In this document: positions 23,101-33,464 of the stretch, piece by piece
Numbering within the stretch: position 1 is the stretch's first letter
Layout of the letters: every line of letters begins with the position of its first letter
Assembly: GCA_945859915.1 (NCBI GenBank)
Contig: CAMAPF010000145.1
Span: forward strand, 620,001 to 684,000
Length of the DNA: 64,000 nucleotides
Origin: Cuscuta epithymum
Lineage: Eukaryota > Streptophyta > Magnoliopsida > Solanales > Convolvulaceae
Direction: 5' to 3'
The notes under the pieces: generated by a model
What the model was told of the DNA's origin: nothing
The model's database searches: none
Seen by the model: only the letters and a program-made list of their open reading frames with translations
Made by a program: the position numbers and the translations under genes

Positions 23101-23781
23101 GCATGATTCCTGACATTTAAATATTATGTATTCATATAAATAAAAGTCTGACCAAGTTTTGCGGCTTTTCTTGAAGGTCCATGTGGAGGTAAACCAGATT
23201 AGCACAAGTGTTTTCATGCTTAGATTCATGGGAAAACATTGCAGGGGTCAATTCTCAAGGATGATGGAAATTATGGATTCTCTAGGACTTCAAGTACTTG
23301 AAGCTAATGTTACCACATTTAATGGATTGGTCTTAAGCGTCTTCAGAGTCGAGGTTAAGGTCCACATTAAGAAAAATGATTCTTAAATAGATTTTAAATG
23401 AAGAAAAAACTTTCAAAAGACTATGATTAGAGGCAGGTCTATGGTTTTGTGTTAGGCTAGAAAAAATAGTGATTGGACTAGGCTGAAAGAATTATTGGGA
23501 TGGGCTAAATGAAAACAAATTACAATAAAAAACTATAAAGAAAGGAAATTGGGCTACCATGGGCTTCAGCCCACCATACCCTAGTGTGATGTGTTGATTC
23601 ATGTTAGCCGACCCTAAACTCTTTTGGGACTGAATGAAATCTAGTTTACAGGTTGTTGGTTGAACTCCATAGCTTCTCTGCATTGATATTGCTTCGCTTT
23701 TGGCAGGATCAAGCAGATGGAGCATACGATTCAGAAAAGCTAGAATATGTGTTGGTTCAGCTAACAAATTGGGAGTGCTAA
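20105..23781 (+). CDS. bHLH transcription factor, bHLH90/ICE1-like group (eight exons)
   Basis: Inferred exons: 20105-20205, 20300-20485, 20576-20654, 21443-21514, 21628-22143, 22469-22642, 23177-23359, 23707-23781. All junctions are GT-AG and phases match, giving about 461 residues. Exons 1-4 encode the bHLH-MYC N-terminal domain (WDYCVVWKLG, then VGCCCSG, then GEVVM). Exon 5 ends in the basic region KNLVTERKRRNKIK and helix 1, and exon 6 opens with helix 2 (MDMASIVGDAINYI). The DNA-contact positions are Asn5, Glu9 and Arg13, as in ICE1-type proteins, rather than His5. Exons 7-8 form a C-terminal ACT-like dimerisation domain. The product should be a nuclear E-box-binding regulator. The last donor could instead be six bases earlier. 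Reading through it would give a short ending at 23386. A Stowaway MITE lies in intron 3. Confidence 0.85.
20877..21164. mobile_element. Stowaway-like MITE in intron 3 of the bHLH gene
   Basis: It begins TTCCCTCTGTCCCGTAATTA and ends in a diverged inverse (CAGTGGGATGGCTGAG), with TA on both sides. The inner inverted match AAGTTCACGGTTTG against AACCATGAACTT supports the pairing. Confidence 0.7.
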
Positions 23782-24480
23782 ACAGTGTACAACAACTGAT
23801 TTGCAAATCAAAGAATACCTCTCTAGTTCAAACTGCATGTCCAATGCACATCACGTATTTGGTCTGATTTATCCCTTACATTAATATTAGTATGTTAGTA
23901 GTTTTCGAAGTACATATGATGTTATATAGATTGAGTTCATCTGTGGATGTTAAGGAAGAAGAAAAGACAAACTTCTTTGGCAGTTCACAGGCTTACTCCC
24001 TTTGCTTATCATAAGGCATATGTCTTCAGTGACCATTCTTGATCAAGTACATGATTTCCAGCAGAAAACAAACTGCTCTTATTGGTCATAGCTAAATGTC
24101 ATTTAGGGGCTGTTTACCTGAGACTTAATGGACTTAATTGATGACTTAACCATTCAGTTATAAATGTGTGTTTACTTACAACTTAACAAAAAAGATAAAC
24201 TTATTCGCTCAGACAAATCTCAACTTTCGTTCAATTGCAAAACTATACTCCTTCCAATTCAGACACATGAATGATCAAACCTTCTCTATTTTAACTCTGG
24301 TAACCTTTCGCCCTTTGGATGAGTTTCTCATCGTCATACGCAACAGAGGCAGCAGAGCACCATCAATCGGCGGTAATCTTCTCTCGAAGTAAAAATAATC
24401 GAAACCTCCACCATCAGTTATGTCTTTGGATTTTTGCTTCACAATTTTTCATGGTGATTGATGTATTTTATTTTCCCTCT
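23782..24480. other. 3' flank of the bHLH gene and left border of the CACTA region
   Basis: 23782-24080 should hold the 3' untranslated region. A possible MITE end (GGGGCTGTTTACCTGAGACTTAA, 24108 onward) follows. The open frame at 24168-24392 is not recognisable. Confidence 0.4.
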
Positions 24481-24860
24481 CCGTGACTAGTCACGGATTT
24501 GATCCGTGACTAGTTAGTCACGGACCTAGTCACGGGCTGGTCACGGATTTAAAAAAAAAAGTAGTCACGGATATGACCGTGACTACGTCCGTGACTACAA
24601 GTAGTCACGGATTGTATCCGTGACAAACCTATTCTGGCCAACCCAATTCTGCCTCCGACGGGGTTTTTTTAAATTTGAAATTAGTCACGGACGAATCCGT
24701 GACTAATTCCGTGACTACACTTTAACCTAAATATTCATTGTGTTTCCGGCGGATAATTCCGTGACTACATCCAAAATTTTCCAATGTTTTGTACTGGTAA
24801 TTTGTACGAATTAACGTAGTCACGGACACATCCGTGACTAGTTATTTTATACTCCGTATA
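24481..24860. repeat. Left subterminal repeat array of the CACTA element
   Basis: Roughly a dozen GTCACGGA/TCCGTGAC units occur, many as back-to-back pairs such as CCGTGACTAGTCACGG. These are the presumed sites for the element's own TNPA-like protein. Confidence 0.85.
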
Positions 24861-25061
24861 TGCAGCAACAGATTCATCCAACAGAACCACACAAACTGTT
24901 TGAAAGATTGAATTGAAGGATGTAATTTAGCCATCTTATATCATTTTCCCTGTTTAAGCAGATAAGGTTTGTAATTTGAATTACGTTTTTTCTTGTATGA
25001 ATTAGTTGGTTCATTTTAAGTGTAATAAACTGTTAAATTAGAGATATTATTAATTAAGTAA

Positions 25062-25794
25062 CGAATTATGTAAATTTCATTTAATTTAGTGAAAAATTAG
25101 TTAGTTAAATGTATGTTTAATCGTAGTGACGCATTAAGTTAAATGAATTAGCTAAATTAGTTAAATTTAAATTAAATGCATTTAAAAAAAGGTTGTTAAT
25201 TTATTAACGAAATAAATTAGTTAAAATTAGTTAAACGTAGGTGTAATTTAAACATAGGGTTAATTAAATTGTATTTAATTAAAATTATGTAAATTAGTTA
25301 AATTATAGATGATATTAGTTAAATGTAAGTATTATTTAATTCAAATGAGTTTATATATGCTTAAATATAGTTATAGGATTTGTTTATTAGCAATTATTGT
25401 TAATGCCTAATTTAAGATTTATAATGATTTAAATTAGGGTTAATTGAAACATTACTTAAGTGTGATGAATTATTATTGTGAATTATGTGAACTTCATTTA
25501 ATTTAGTGAAAATTAGTTAGTTAAACGTAGGTTTAATTGTAGTGACGCATTAAGTTAAATTAATTAGCTAAATTAGTTAAATTTTTAATAATATTAGTTA
25601 AATTTAAATATTAGTTAATTTGAAAATTAGAAAAAGGTTGTTAATTAATTAACGAAATAAATTAGTTCAAAGTAGTTAAATGTAGGTATAATTTAAGCAT
25701 AATGTTAATTAATTTGTATTTAGTTAAAATTACGTAAATTAGTTTAAAAAAATTTATAATATTAGTTAAATTTAAGTATTATTTAATTCAAATG

Positions 25795-25810
<16 letters not shown>
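25062..25810. repeat. Direct duplication (about 300 bp, offset 418 bp) inside the CACTA 5' region
   Basis: 25062-25360 and 25480-25810 match in order across landmarks such as AATTATGTAAATTTCATTTA, GTAGTGACGCATTAAGTTAA, AAAGGTTGTTAAT and TAATTCAAATGAGTTTATAT, with scattered substitutions. Both copies are built from smaller TTAGTTAAATT units. Confidence 0.75.

Positions 25811-25844
<34 letters not shown>
25798..25844. repeat. (TA)n microsatellite
   Basis: An uninterrupted TA run of about 45 bp at the end of the second duplicate. Confidence 0.95.
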
Positions 25845-25847
<3 letters not shown>

Positions 25848-26353
25848 TCAAATTATTGGATTTGCTCATATTATTTAATTTAGTGAATTGTTAAATGTGT
25901 ATTATTAATAAGATTAAGATGTTGATAATTTTAGTATTGTGGATTAAATGCCATTAACGTATTGTTTCTAGTTTAATAATATTAATTGGACGTTAGTTAA
26001 TTTTAGCGAATTTTAGTGAAATTTAATATATAAATGTTCCTACACATAAAAAATTATTGTTAATGTTTATGAATTAATTAATGCCATTAACGTAATAATT
26101 TAGTGTATTTAGTGTTGAAATCATAATATTGGTTATTAGTTAATAATTGAAATGATTAATGACATTATATTAACATATTAGTTCTAGTTAATTAATAACA
26201 TTAATTGAACATTATTGTAATTAATAATATTCAATTGCATTAAAATTTAATTAGTGAAATTTAATATATTAATAATACTCCACATATGTTTGTAATGTTT
26301 ATAATTCAGAGTTTTTAACCTGTATAATTTTTTTATTATAATATTCAGGCATA

Positions 26354-29300
26354 ATGTATAGACAAAATAGAATTTGGATGTATGATAAACATGCGGTATT
26401 GTACGGAATGCAATCAAATTTTCTTGAAAGAGTTGGGGAGTTTATTGCATTCGCACTTGAACACCCGGCTTATATGAGTGGTGATAAAATCAGATGTCCA
26501 TGTTCAAAATGTAAAAATCTCAAATTTAAACACCCAGATGAAGTTGGGTGGGATTTGTACACGGACGGTTTCGTTCCCAATTATTATAATTGGACTTCTC
26601 ATGACGAACCTTTGGATCCATCTGTTTTACCGCAAACGGTAGATTCGTCTCGTAACGTCCCTGCAGAGATGAGTGCGTGGGGAGACCCTCCTGAAATGAG
26701 ATGGGAGCAACGTATGGTATATGACGCATACGGTGCATCGATGTCTCAGTTCAACCCCCCACAACCATCTAACAATCCTCCTAAAGCCTCGACCTCGTAT
26801 CAACCAGATGCGGATGAAAATCCGATATTTTATCAACCTTATGTGGATGAAGGTTTAACTGAGAGATTTCAAGATGTTTTAAAAGCTGCCGATCAACATC
26901 TGTATGCTGATTGTGAGGGATACTCTCAGTTATCCGCCGTTACAGAGTTTATGAACATAAAAGCTGAATACAGTCTACCTGAAACTTGCATGACTAGAGT
27001 CTTGCAGTCAGTAGGAGGGATGCTACCGCGTGATCATAACCTTCCCGATTCATATTACCACATGAAGCAATTAATGTCTAAGTTGGGGCACTTGAATTAT
27101 GTATGTTGTTGTATGTTGTTCTGGAAGGATGATGAGGCACTTGAATTCTGCAAGTTTTGTGGTCGAGACAGATACAGACCTGATACTCAAAGTAAAAAAG
27201 AAACCGCGAAATAGGTCAGCATTATCTAAACTGTATTACCTCCCAATAGCTCAACGACTGCAGAGGATGTACGCTTCGACTGCTACTGCGAAACACATGA
27301 CATGGCATGTCGAGCACGAAACCAAAGAGGGTATGATGTCTCACCCTTCAGACTGTGAAGCTTGGAGACACTTTGACCGTTGTCATCCTCAGTTTGCAAT
27401 GGAGCCACGAAATGTGCGACTGGGATTGTGTTCAGACGGATTTGCTCCTTTTGGAAGGTTTGGGAAGACCTATTCATGTTGGCCGGTCATGTTAACTCCT
27501 TACAATCTCCCTCCCGACATGTGCATGAAAAGTCACTTTATCTTTTTGACTTTAATTTGTTCGGGTCCCAAGGATCCAGGAAAAAAGATAGACATTTATC
27601 TCCAACCCCTTATCGAGGAGATGAAAGAACTTTGGGCCATTGGGACACCAACTTATGATGTTTCAAGAGATCAAAATTTTATCATGAAAGCAGCCATCAT
27701 TTGGACCATTAACAACTTCCCTGCCTATGACATGCTTTCGGGGTGGAGCACACACGGTCTTATGGGATGTCCGATATGCATGGAGAAATCAGGTGTCAAT
27801 TGGCTAACTTTCAGTAAAAAGGCAAGTTACTTTGATTGTCACCGCAAGTTTCTACCGGAAAAACCACCGATATCGAAAGGACAAAAAGTCTTTCATTAGA
27901 GGTAGAGTGGTACGAGACACCCCACCCCCGAGATTGACCGGGGAAGCAATTTTTAACCGGGTTCGACGTATTCCTACGGCTGTGCAAGAGCCAAATAAGA
28001 AGCCATATGAGTTTTGTGATACCCATAAGTGGACAAAGAGGAGTATATTTTGGGAGTTACCATATTGGAAAGACCTTCTAATTCGTCACAATATAGATGT
28101 CATGCACACTGAGAAGAACGTGTTTGACAATATATTCAACACAGTGATGGATTTCAAAGGCAAAACTAAAGACGGTCTTGCATCTAGAAAAGATATGACT
28201 ATTTGGTGTGACAGACCCGAACTTTTTGTTGATCTAGAATATCAGGGTAACAATATTACAAAAGCAGTCTACCAAGTCATAGAAGCACAAAAGGAATCAA
28301 TATTACAATGACTTGTGTCTCTGAAGTTTCCAGATGGCTACTGCTCCAACTTGTCCAGATGCGTGGACATGAACAAACTTACAACGACGTCGAGCATGAA
28401 AACTCACGATGCTCATGTAATCATGCAAAGACTTCTGCTAATTGCAATGAAAGAGATGCTTCATGAACACGTATGATCCTGCATTACTGAGATAAGTTTG
28501 TTGTTTCAGTCAATATGTTCCAGCGTTTTGGATGCAGCATCCCTCCGGAGACTAGAATAGTCTGTTCCCATGCTGATGTGTAATTTGGAAAAGATAATGC
28601 CTCCATCGTTTTTTGATGGAATGGAACATCTTGTAATACATCTTTCGTATGAGGCTTTGACTGATGGGCCCGTCTTCTATCGCTGGATGTACAGATTTGA
28701 AAGGTTAGTCACAATTTCATTTATCTTTGAATATTTATTTCATAACAACATTAATCTGTTTACCACTTTTATTTTACATTGCAGATTTCTTGAAGAGTTG
28801 AAAAAGAAAGTGACCAACAAGGCACACGTTCAGGCTTCAATTTTTCAAGCGTATCTTCAACAAGAAAAATCTCAACATTCTCATCTTTTTATTTTGAGCG
28901 TGAAGTCATCACTAGAAGAAAGAGACCTGCCCGGAACGATGACATTGGCGAGGATTTATACGAAAATGTAGTTTCAATTTTCAATTACCCAGGTAGCTAG
29001 AGGTAAGGGAGCTGCGACACACCGATACATCGTGGGTGGAGAATTACAAATTGCGCATACTTATATCCTCATGAATTGTCCAAAAATCTTACCGTTTTAT
29101 CAGTAAGTTAAATTTGTAGTTATATTTGTAATATATATACAATTAAGGTAGTTGATTTATAATATTTTCATGTTTGACTTCAGAGTGAATTTAGAGCGGA
29201 GTTCTCAGCATTCCCTGATAATGAAATTGATGCAATGGTGGACTCTGATTTTGTACCGTGGTACAAGTATAAGGTATATATACACACATTAATTATATAT

Positions 29301-30050
29301 ATTATTAAGTAATAATTTTTAATAATTACTCAATGTTATCATGTTTTAATTTACAGATCAATAGTCGTGGGATTGTGGACCCTCTGTTAGTATCATTATC
29401 GTGGGGCCCTGGTGCCTACGCCAAAGTTTGGCGGTCATATGTGATAAACAGTTACACCTATCACACAGTCGATTATGGACAGGGCCGACCAACAGTGAAC
29501 AGCGGGTTATGTGTCCCAACCATCGGTTATGATAACTCGGAAACCAATTTTTTGGTGTCTTGCATGAGATTCTCGAATTTGAAATGTCTTCTGCTGGGAA
29601 AATTTTGACATGCGTTTTGTTCCGCTGCAAATGGGTCGATCCAACACGTGGTGTGAGAAAAAATTTAAAGTATAATATGATTGACGTCAACCACTCTCGC
29701 GTGTATAGCTTAGGAAAAATGAGCCTTTTATACTCGCTCAACAAGCATCCCAGATTTATTATGCAGAATACCCTTCAACCAGGCGGACACAGAATCCTTG
29801 GGTGTGTGCATGTACTGTCCGTCCGAGCAAAATTGTATCACAAACTCAACACAAGGACGTTGATTTAGATGCTTTTCAGCAACAATTTTTCCAACCTATT
29901 GTTGAGACGGTCAACTATAACATTCAATTAAGTGATCTAAATGGCGGACGTGTTGAAGTCATGCCAGAAACACACCTTCCGGACCGAACACCTCCATCTG
30001 AGCCTGAAATTGTTGAAATGTATGAAGCACAACAAAACGCTCAATATTAG
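26354..30050 (+). pseudogene. CACTA TNP2/TNPD-type transposase, frameshifted
   Basis: The ATG at 26354 opens a transposase-associated domain with the Cys-rich motif CPCSKCKN. Next comes the TNP2-type catalytic region: PLIEEMKELW, then WTINNFPAYDMLSGWSTHG, then GCPICM, then SYFDCHRKFLP, then PPPRLTG, then HTEKNVFDNIFNTVMD. A DUF4218-like part follows (PPSFFDGMEHLVIHL), interrupted by a good intron (28704-28784), and then a DUF4216-like part (VLFRCKWVD). The frame shifts near 27200 and near 27860, and a TGA at 28309-28311 falls where a Trp codon is expected. The protein would cut both ends of the transposon; this copy cannot make it. Confidence 0.88.
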
Positions 30051-30575
30051 GCAGAAGGGGAATAGATAGACGGTTCTGATACAGAAGAAGATGATGTTGT
30101 ATATGTAGAAAATAACGATTCCGATAGCGAGAAATTGTATTGTTGTAATTTTAATTTTTTTGACTTTGAATATTTGTGCCCTTTCTTCATCATTATATTA
30201 CTCCAAGAATATTTGCATTTTTTCTTCATCATTATTATTTGTGAAATCATAATTACTCCATATTACTTTTAAAAAACAAGTTAGTTAATTATAAATTACA
30301 AAATTTTCAAAAATTTGAAAATTCACATTTTGAATATTTGTGCTCTATTCTTCATTGTAATATTTTGAATAATAATCCGAATACTAAAATTTCGAAAATT
30401 CAAAAATAAAATTGATTTACTTTTAATAATCTGAATATTTAGTTATTAAATTTAAATTCGTAAGGAAAAAAACATTTTCATAAGGAAATAACTAACAACG
30501 AACACACATTTTTTATTTATCATAATACACTACGTAACTTATTGATTTATCATAAGGAAACAAACAAACACAGAT

Positions 30576-30899
30576 TTATTCATCAATGTCAAAACTTTCA
30601 ACAGGCCTAGCCCACAACTCGCGTATTTATCTTTGAGCTTCTGCGTTTATCGGTTCCATATACTCTGTACATTCTTTTGCACGATAAAGCATCCGACACA
30701 AGTTTTTTGTTTTTGACTTGCCGAGTGAGTCTGATTCGTCATCTCTAATGTCTCCAAAACTTTCAAGGGGTCTAGCCATCAACTCCCTGATTTTCTGCAC
30801 TGCCTCAAAACTTTTCGGCTCCATGAGCTATGTAACTTGCTTAATGCGCTGCATACCTCTACACATCATATCCCAGTCAATTGGTTCTCTATTAGTCAT
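30576..30899 (-). pseudogene. Minus-strand small ORF with internal duplication, inside the CACTA element
   Basis: Read from ATG at 30899 to TAA at 30576 (108 codons, two in-frame stops). It is made of two similar halves. Each has a CRxM-type start, then Lys-rich text, then MEP, then EA, then IREL, ARP and ESF (for example IRELMARPLESF and IRELWARPVESF). One stop lies in each half at the equivalent linker. The similarity between halves shows this was coding. A TATA box on the same strand (TATAAATAAG, 30966-30975) lies about 70 bp upstream. I know no family for it. It lies between the two plus-strand transposon genes. Confidence 0.5.
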
Positions 30900-30959
30900 T
30901 GTTTCCACACAATTCTTGGGCCGGAGAACACTTATTTATACTAAAAATTTGAAGCAGTC

Positions 30960-31195
30960 ACGGTCTTATTTATACCCTTCGTTAATGCCGAATTCAGACT
31001 CGCAGAAGGCGAGGTGTCAGGGCCGCCATTGACCGGGTCACGGTATTAGTCACGGCACTATCCATGACTAACCCGGTCAATGGCGGCTGATGCCGCGTGC
31101 CTGGATTCGTTGATTACGAAGGGTTTGGTCATGGACCGGTCCGTGACTACGTCCGTGACTACGTCCGTGACTACTCCCTTATATAAAAACAACAC
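30960..31195. promoter_or_regulatory. Putative divergent promoter within the CACTA element
   Basis: The two sides mirror each other: ACCCTTCGTTAAT near 30974 against ATTACGAAGGGTT near 31112, and a perfect 17-bp inverted pair GCCGCCATTGACCGGGT (31022-31038 and 31071-31087). Minus-strand TATA is at 30966-30975 and plus-strand TATA (TTATATAAAAAC) near 31179-31190. Between them sit about seven GTCACGG/CCGTGAC motifs, the same motif as the subterminal arrays, which suggests autoregulation by the TNPA-like product. Confidence 0.55.
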
Positions 31196-33109
31196 TTAGT
31201 GTTTTTTTCCAACCTACGCTTCCAAACCCTAATTTCCTCTCAAACTCTTTCTACCTTCTATCTTCCCCTTCCGGCCAACGCCCTACTGAGTGCAGCGCCG
31301 CTGCCGTCCGCCGTCCACTGCCGTCGTTCACCACTCCTATTTTTTCGCGCCTCTCTCTCCACATCAAGGTTATGTTTTCTCGAATAATTTTTTACTCACA
31401 AATGCATGTTTATGTACTCAAATGCATGTTTATATGCTCCAATGCATGTTCTATTTATTGAAAATTGCATGCCCTAATAATTTATTCTTCAATTATATAT
31501 TTATGTGTATATACATTTAATATGATTATATGTGTATATGTTTCTACGTTTATACACACAAATGCATGTTATTATTATTATGTTCGCATTACAATATTAA
31601 TTTTGTAATATTGTAATATTAATTTCACATTACAATATTAATTTGCATGCTCAATATTAATCTCTCCACGATTATTAGTTTTGTTTTAATTTCGCATTAC
31701 AATATTAATTTGCATGCTCAAAGTTGATAAAATTTATTTTTTGTTTTTTTGTTTGATGTCTAATACGCATGCTTAAAATATAGTTTGATACAATTTGATT
31801 TATTTTCGTTTATATGTTCAATATTCATGTCTAATATGCATGCTTAAATCATACGTATGTTCAATATGCATGATTTTTTTGACATTATTTTTGAAAATGA
31901 TACTCAATAGAATTCTTTGGACATTATTAGGATTTTTTTTTATCTATCATTTTTATTATTCCCGAATTATTTAACAAAATAGCCCCTCATGTTAAACTTC
32001 CAAAAAAGATTAACATGTTAATTATAATTTTACAAAATATATAATAAACATAAAATAAAATGTTATTTCGACATTAATTTATAAACTGATTAGAAATTAT
32101 CTGTTTCAAAATTATAGTATAAAAAATAAAACTGTTTTCCGAAATTAATTTAGAATTAAATATAAAAACTGTTTGCCGAAATAAAATAATGAAATGTTTA
32201 ATAAACTGTTTTCAAAATTAAATTGGGTTAAATAGGTAAATAAAAAACTGTTTTAAACTATATATACGAAATTATGTAAACTATATATTTCTGAAACTGT
32301 TTTTCTAAAAATAGAGTTTGAAATGTTAAAAACAGTTTTTTGTAAAAACAGTTTTTTTGTGAAAACTGATTTTTATTAGTTTTTTTTGTAAAAACTGATT
32401 TTATTGTTAAACTGGTTTTTTATAAAATATATTTTTTTTTGTTAAAAAAAAAGATTTTTGTAAAAACTGTTTATTTTATTTTTTTAAGGACTTTTTTTTA
32501 TTAGGTAAAAACAGATTAAAAAAAAACAGTTTTTACAAAAATCTTAATTCAAAACAGTTGATTAGTTGTAATAGCTGTTTTTCTAAACAGTTTGTAAAAA
32601 TCTTAATTCAAAACTAAAAAAAAACAGTTTTTATAAAAATATTAATTCAAAAACTAATAAAAAACAGTTTCCTTATTAGTTTTATAAGGAAATATTAAAA
32701 AACAGTTTGACTAATAAACTGTTTTTTATTAGTTGTAAAAATAAACTATTTAATAACTATTAATCACAAACTGTTTCAAAACAGTTTTTTTATTAGTTGT
32801 AAAAACTGTTTTTCTAAATCTAGTTATTTATTACTCCGTATTTCCTTATAAAAATTTATTTTTATAAAACATCAAAAAAATTATGTCCCCTCATGTAAAC
32901 TTGCCAAAAAGTTTAACATGTTACCTTTAAGAGCAATCAATACAAAAATGTATTGTTTCAAAGTTAAAAAAAAAATAATTGAAAAAAATATCATCACCTC
33001 ATATTAAAATTAAACACAGTTTAATATGTTATACACATTTTCAATAAAATTTTGATCTTCTATTATATTCCCACTAACATTTTAAAAATATAAATTAATA
33101 TATTTTTAG
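31196..33109 (+). other. Leader exon and long first intron of the TNPA-like gene
   Basis: 31199-31368 is a pyrimidine- and GC-rich leader (contains CTAATTTCCTCTC and GCCGCTGCCGTCCGCCG) ending at donor AAG|GTTATG. The intron that follows to 33109 is AT-rich, and holds a run of ATGCATGTT words around 31400-31870 and a dense AAACAGTTTT field. Confidence 0.55.
32040..32870. repeat. Dispersed AAACAGTTTT/AAACTGTTTT field in the intron
   Basis: More than twenty copies of AAAACAGTTTTT or its inverse AAAAACTGTTTT occur within about 830 bp, in both orientations and at irregular spacing. No unit longer than the decamer is regular. Confidence 0.75.
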
Positions 33110-33464
33110 ATGAGAAATGAACAATCAACCTCACGTGCCCGCCCGAACTATGCCTATGCGCCCTTAACCGAAGCAGAGCGCAACAATGAAAATGCGGCTT
33201 GGGTGACACCTCACATGGTTGTTAAGTAAGTAACTATGAACTTTACCTAATGTCAAATAATTTTATCTAATGTCAAATAATGTAACCAAAACGCATATAA
33301 AAAAATATCATTAATTTTTTTAAGCGATCAACAAGTGTTGACCCAAATCAAAATCATAAATGGTGGACACTTTCTTGGGAACTGGGCAAGCTACACGGAT
33401 GTTGATCCCAAAGTCCGTGAACTTTGGTGGAACATGTTCAAGGTAAAAATAAATGAATGTTCCC

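Noticed and set aside
24421..24480. Search for a CACTA left terminus here
   Set aside because: No CACTA-like sequence is present; the left border of the element is therefore given as approximate.
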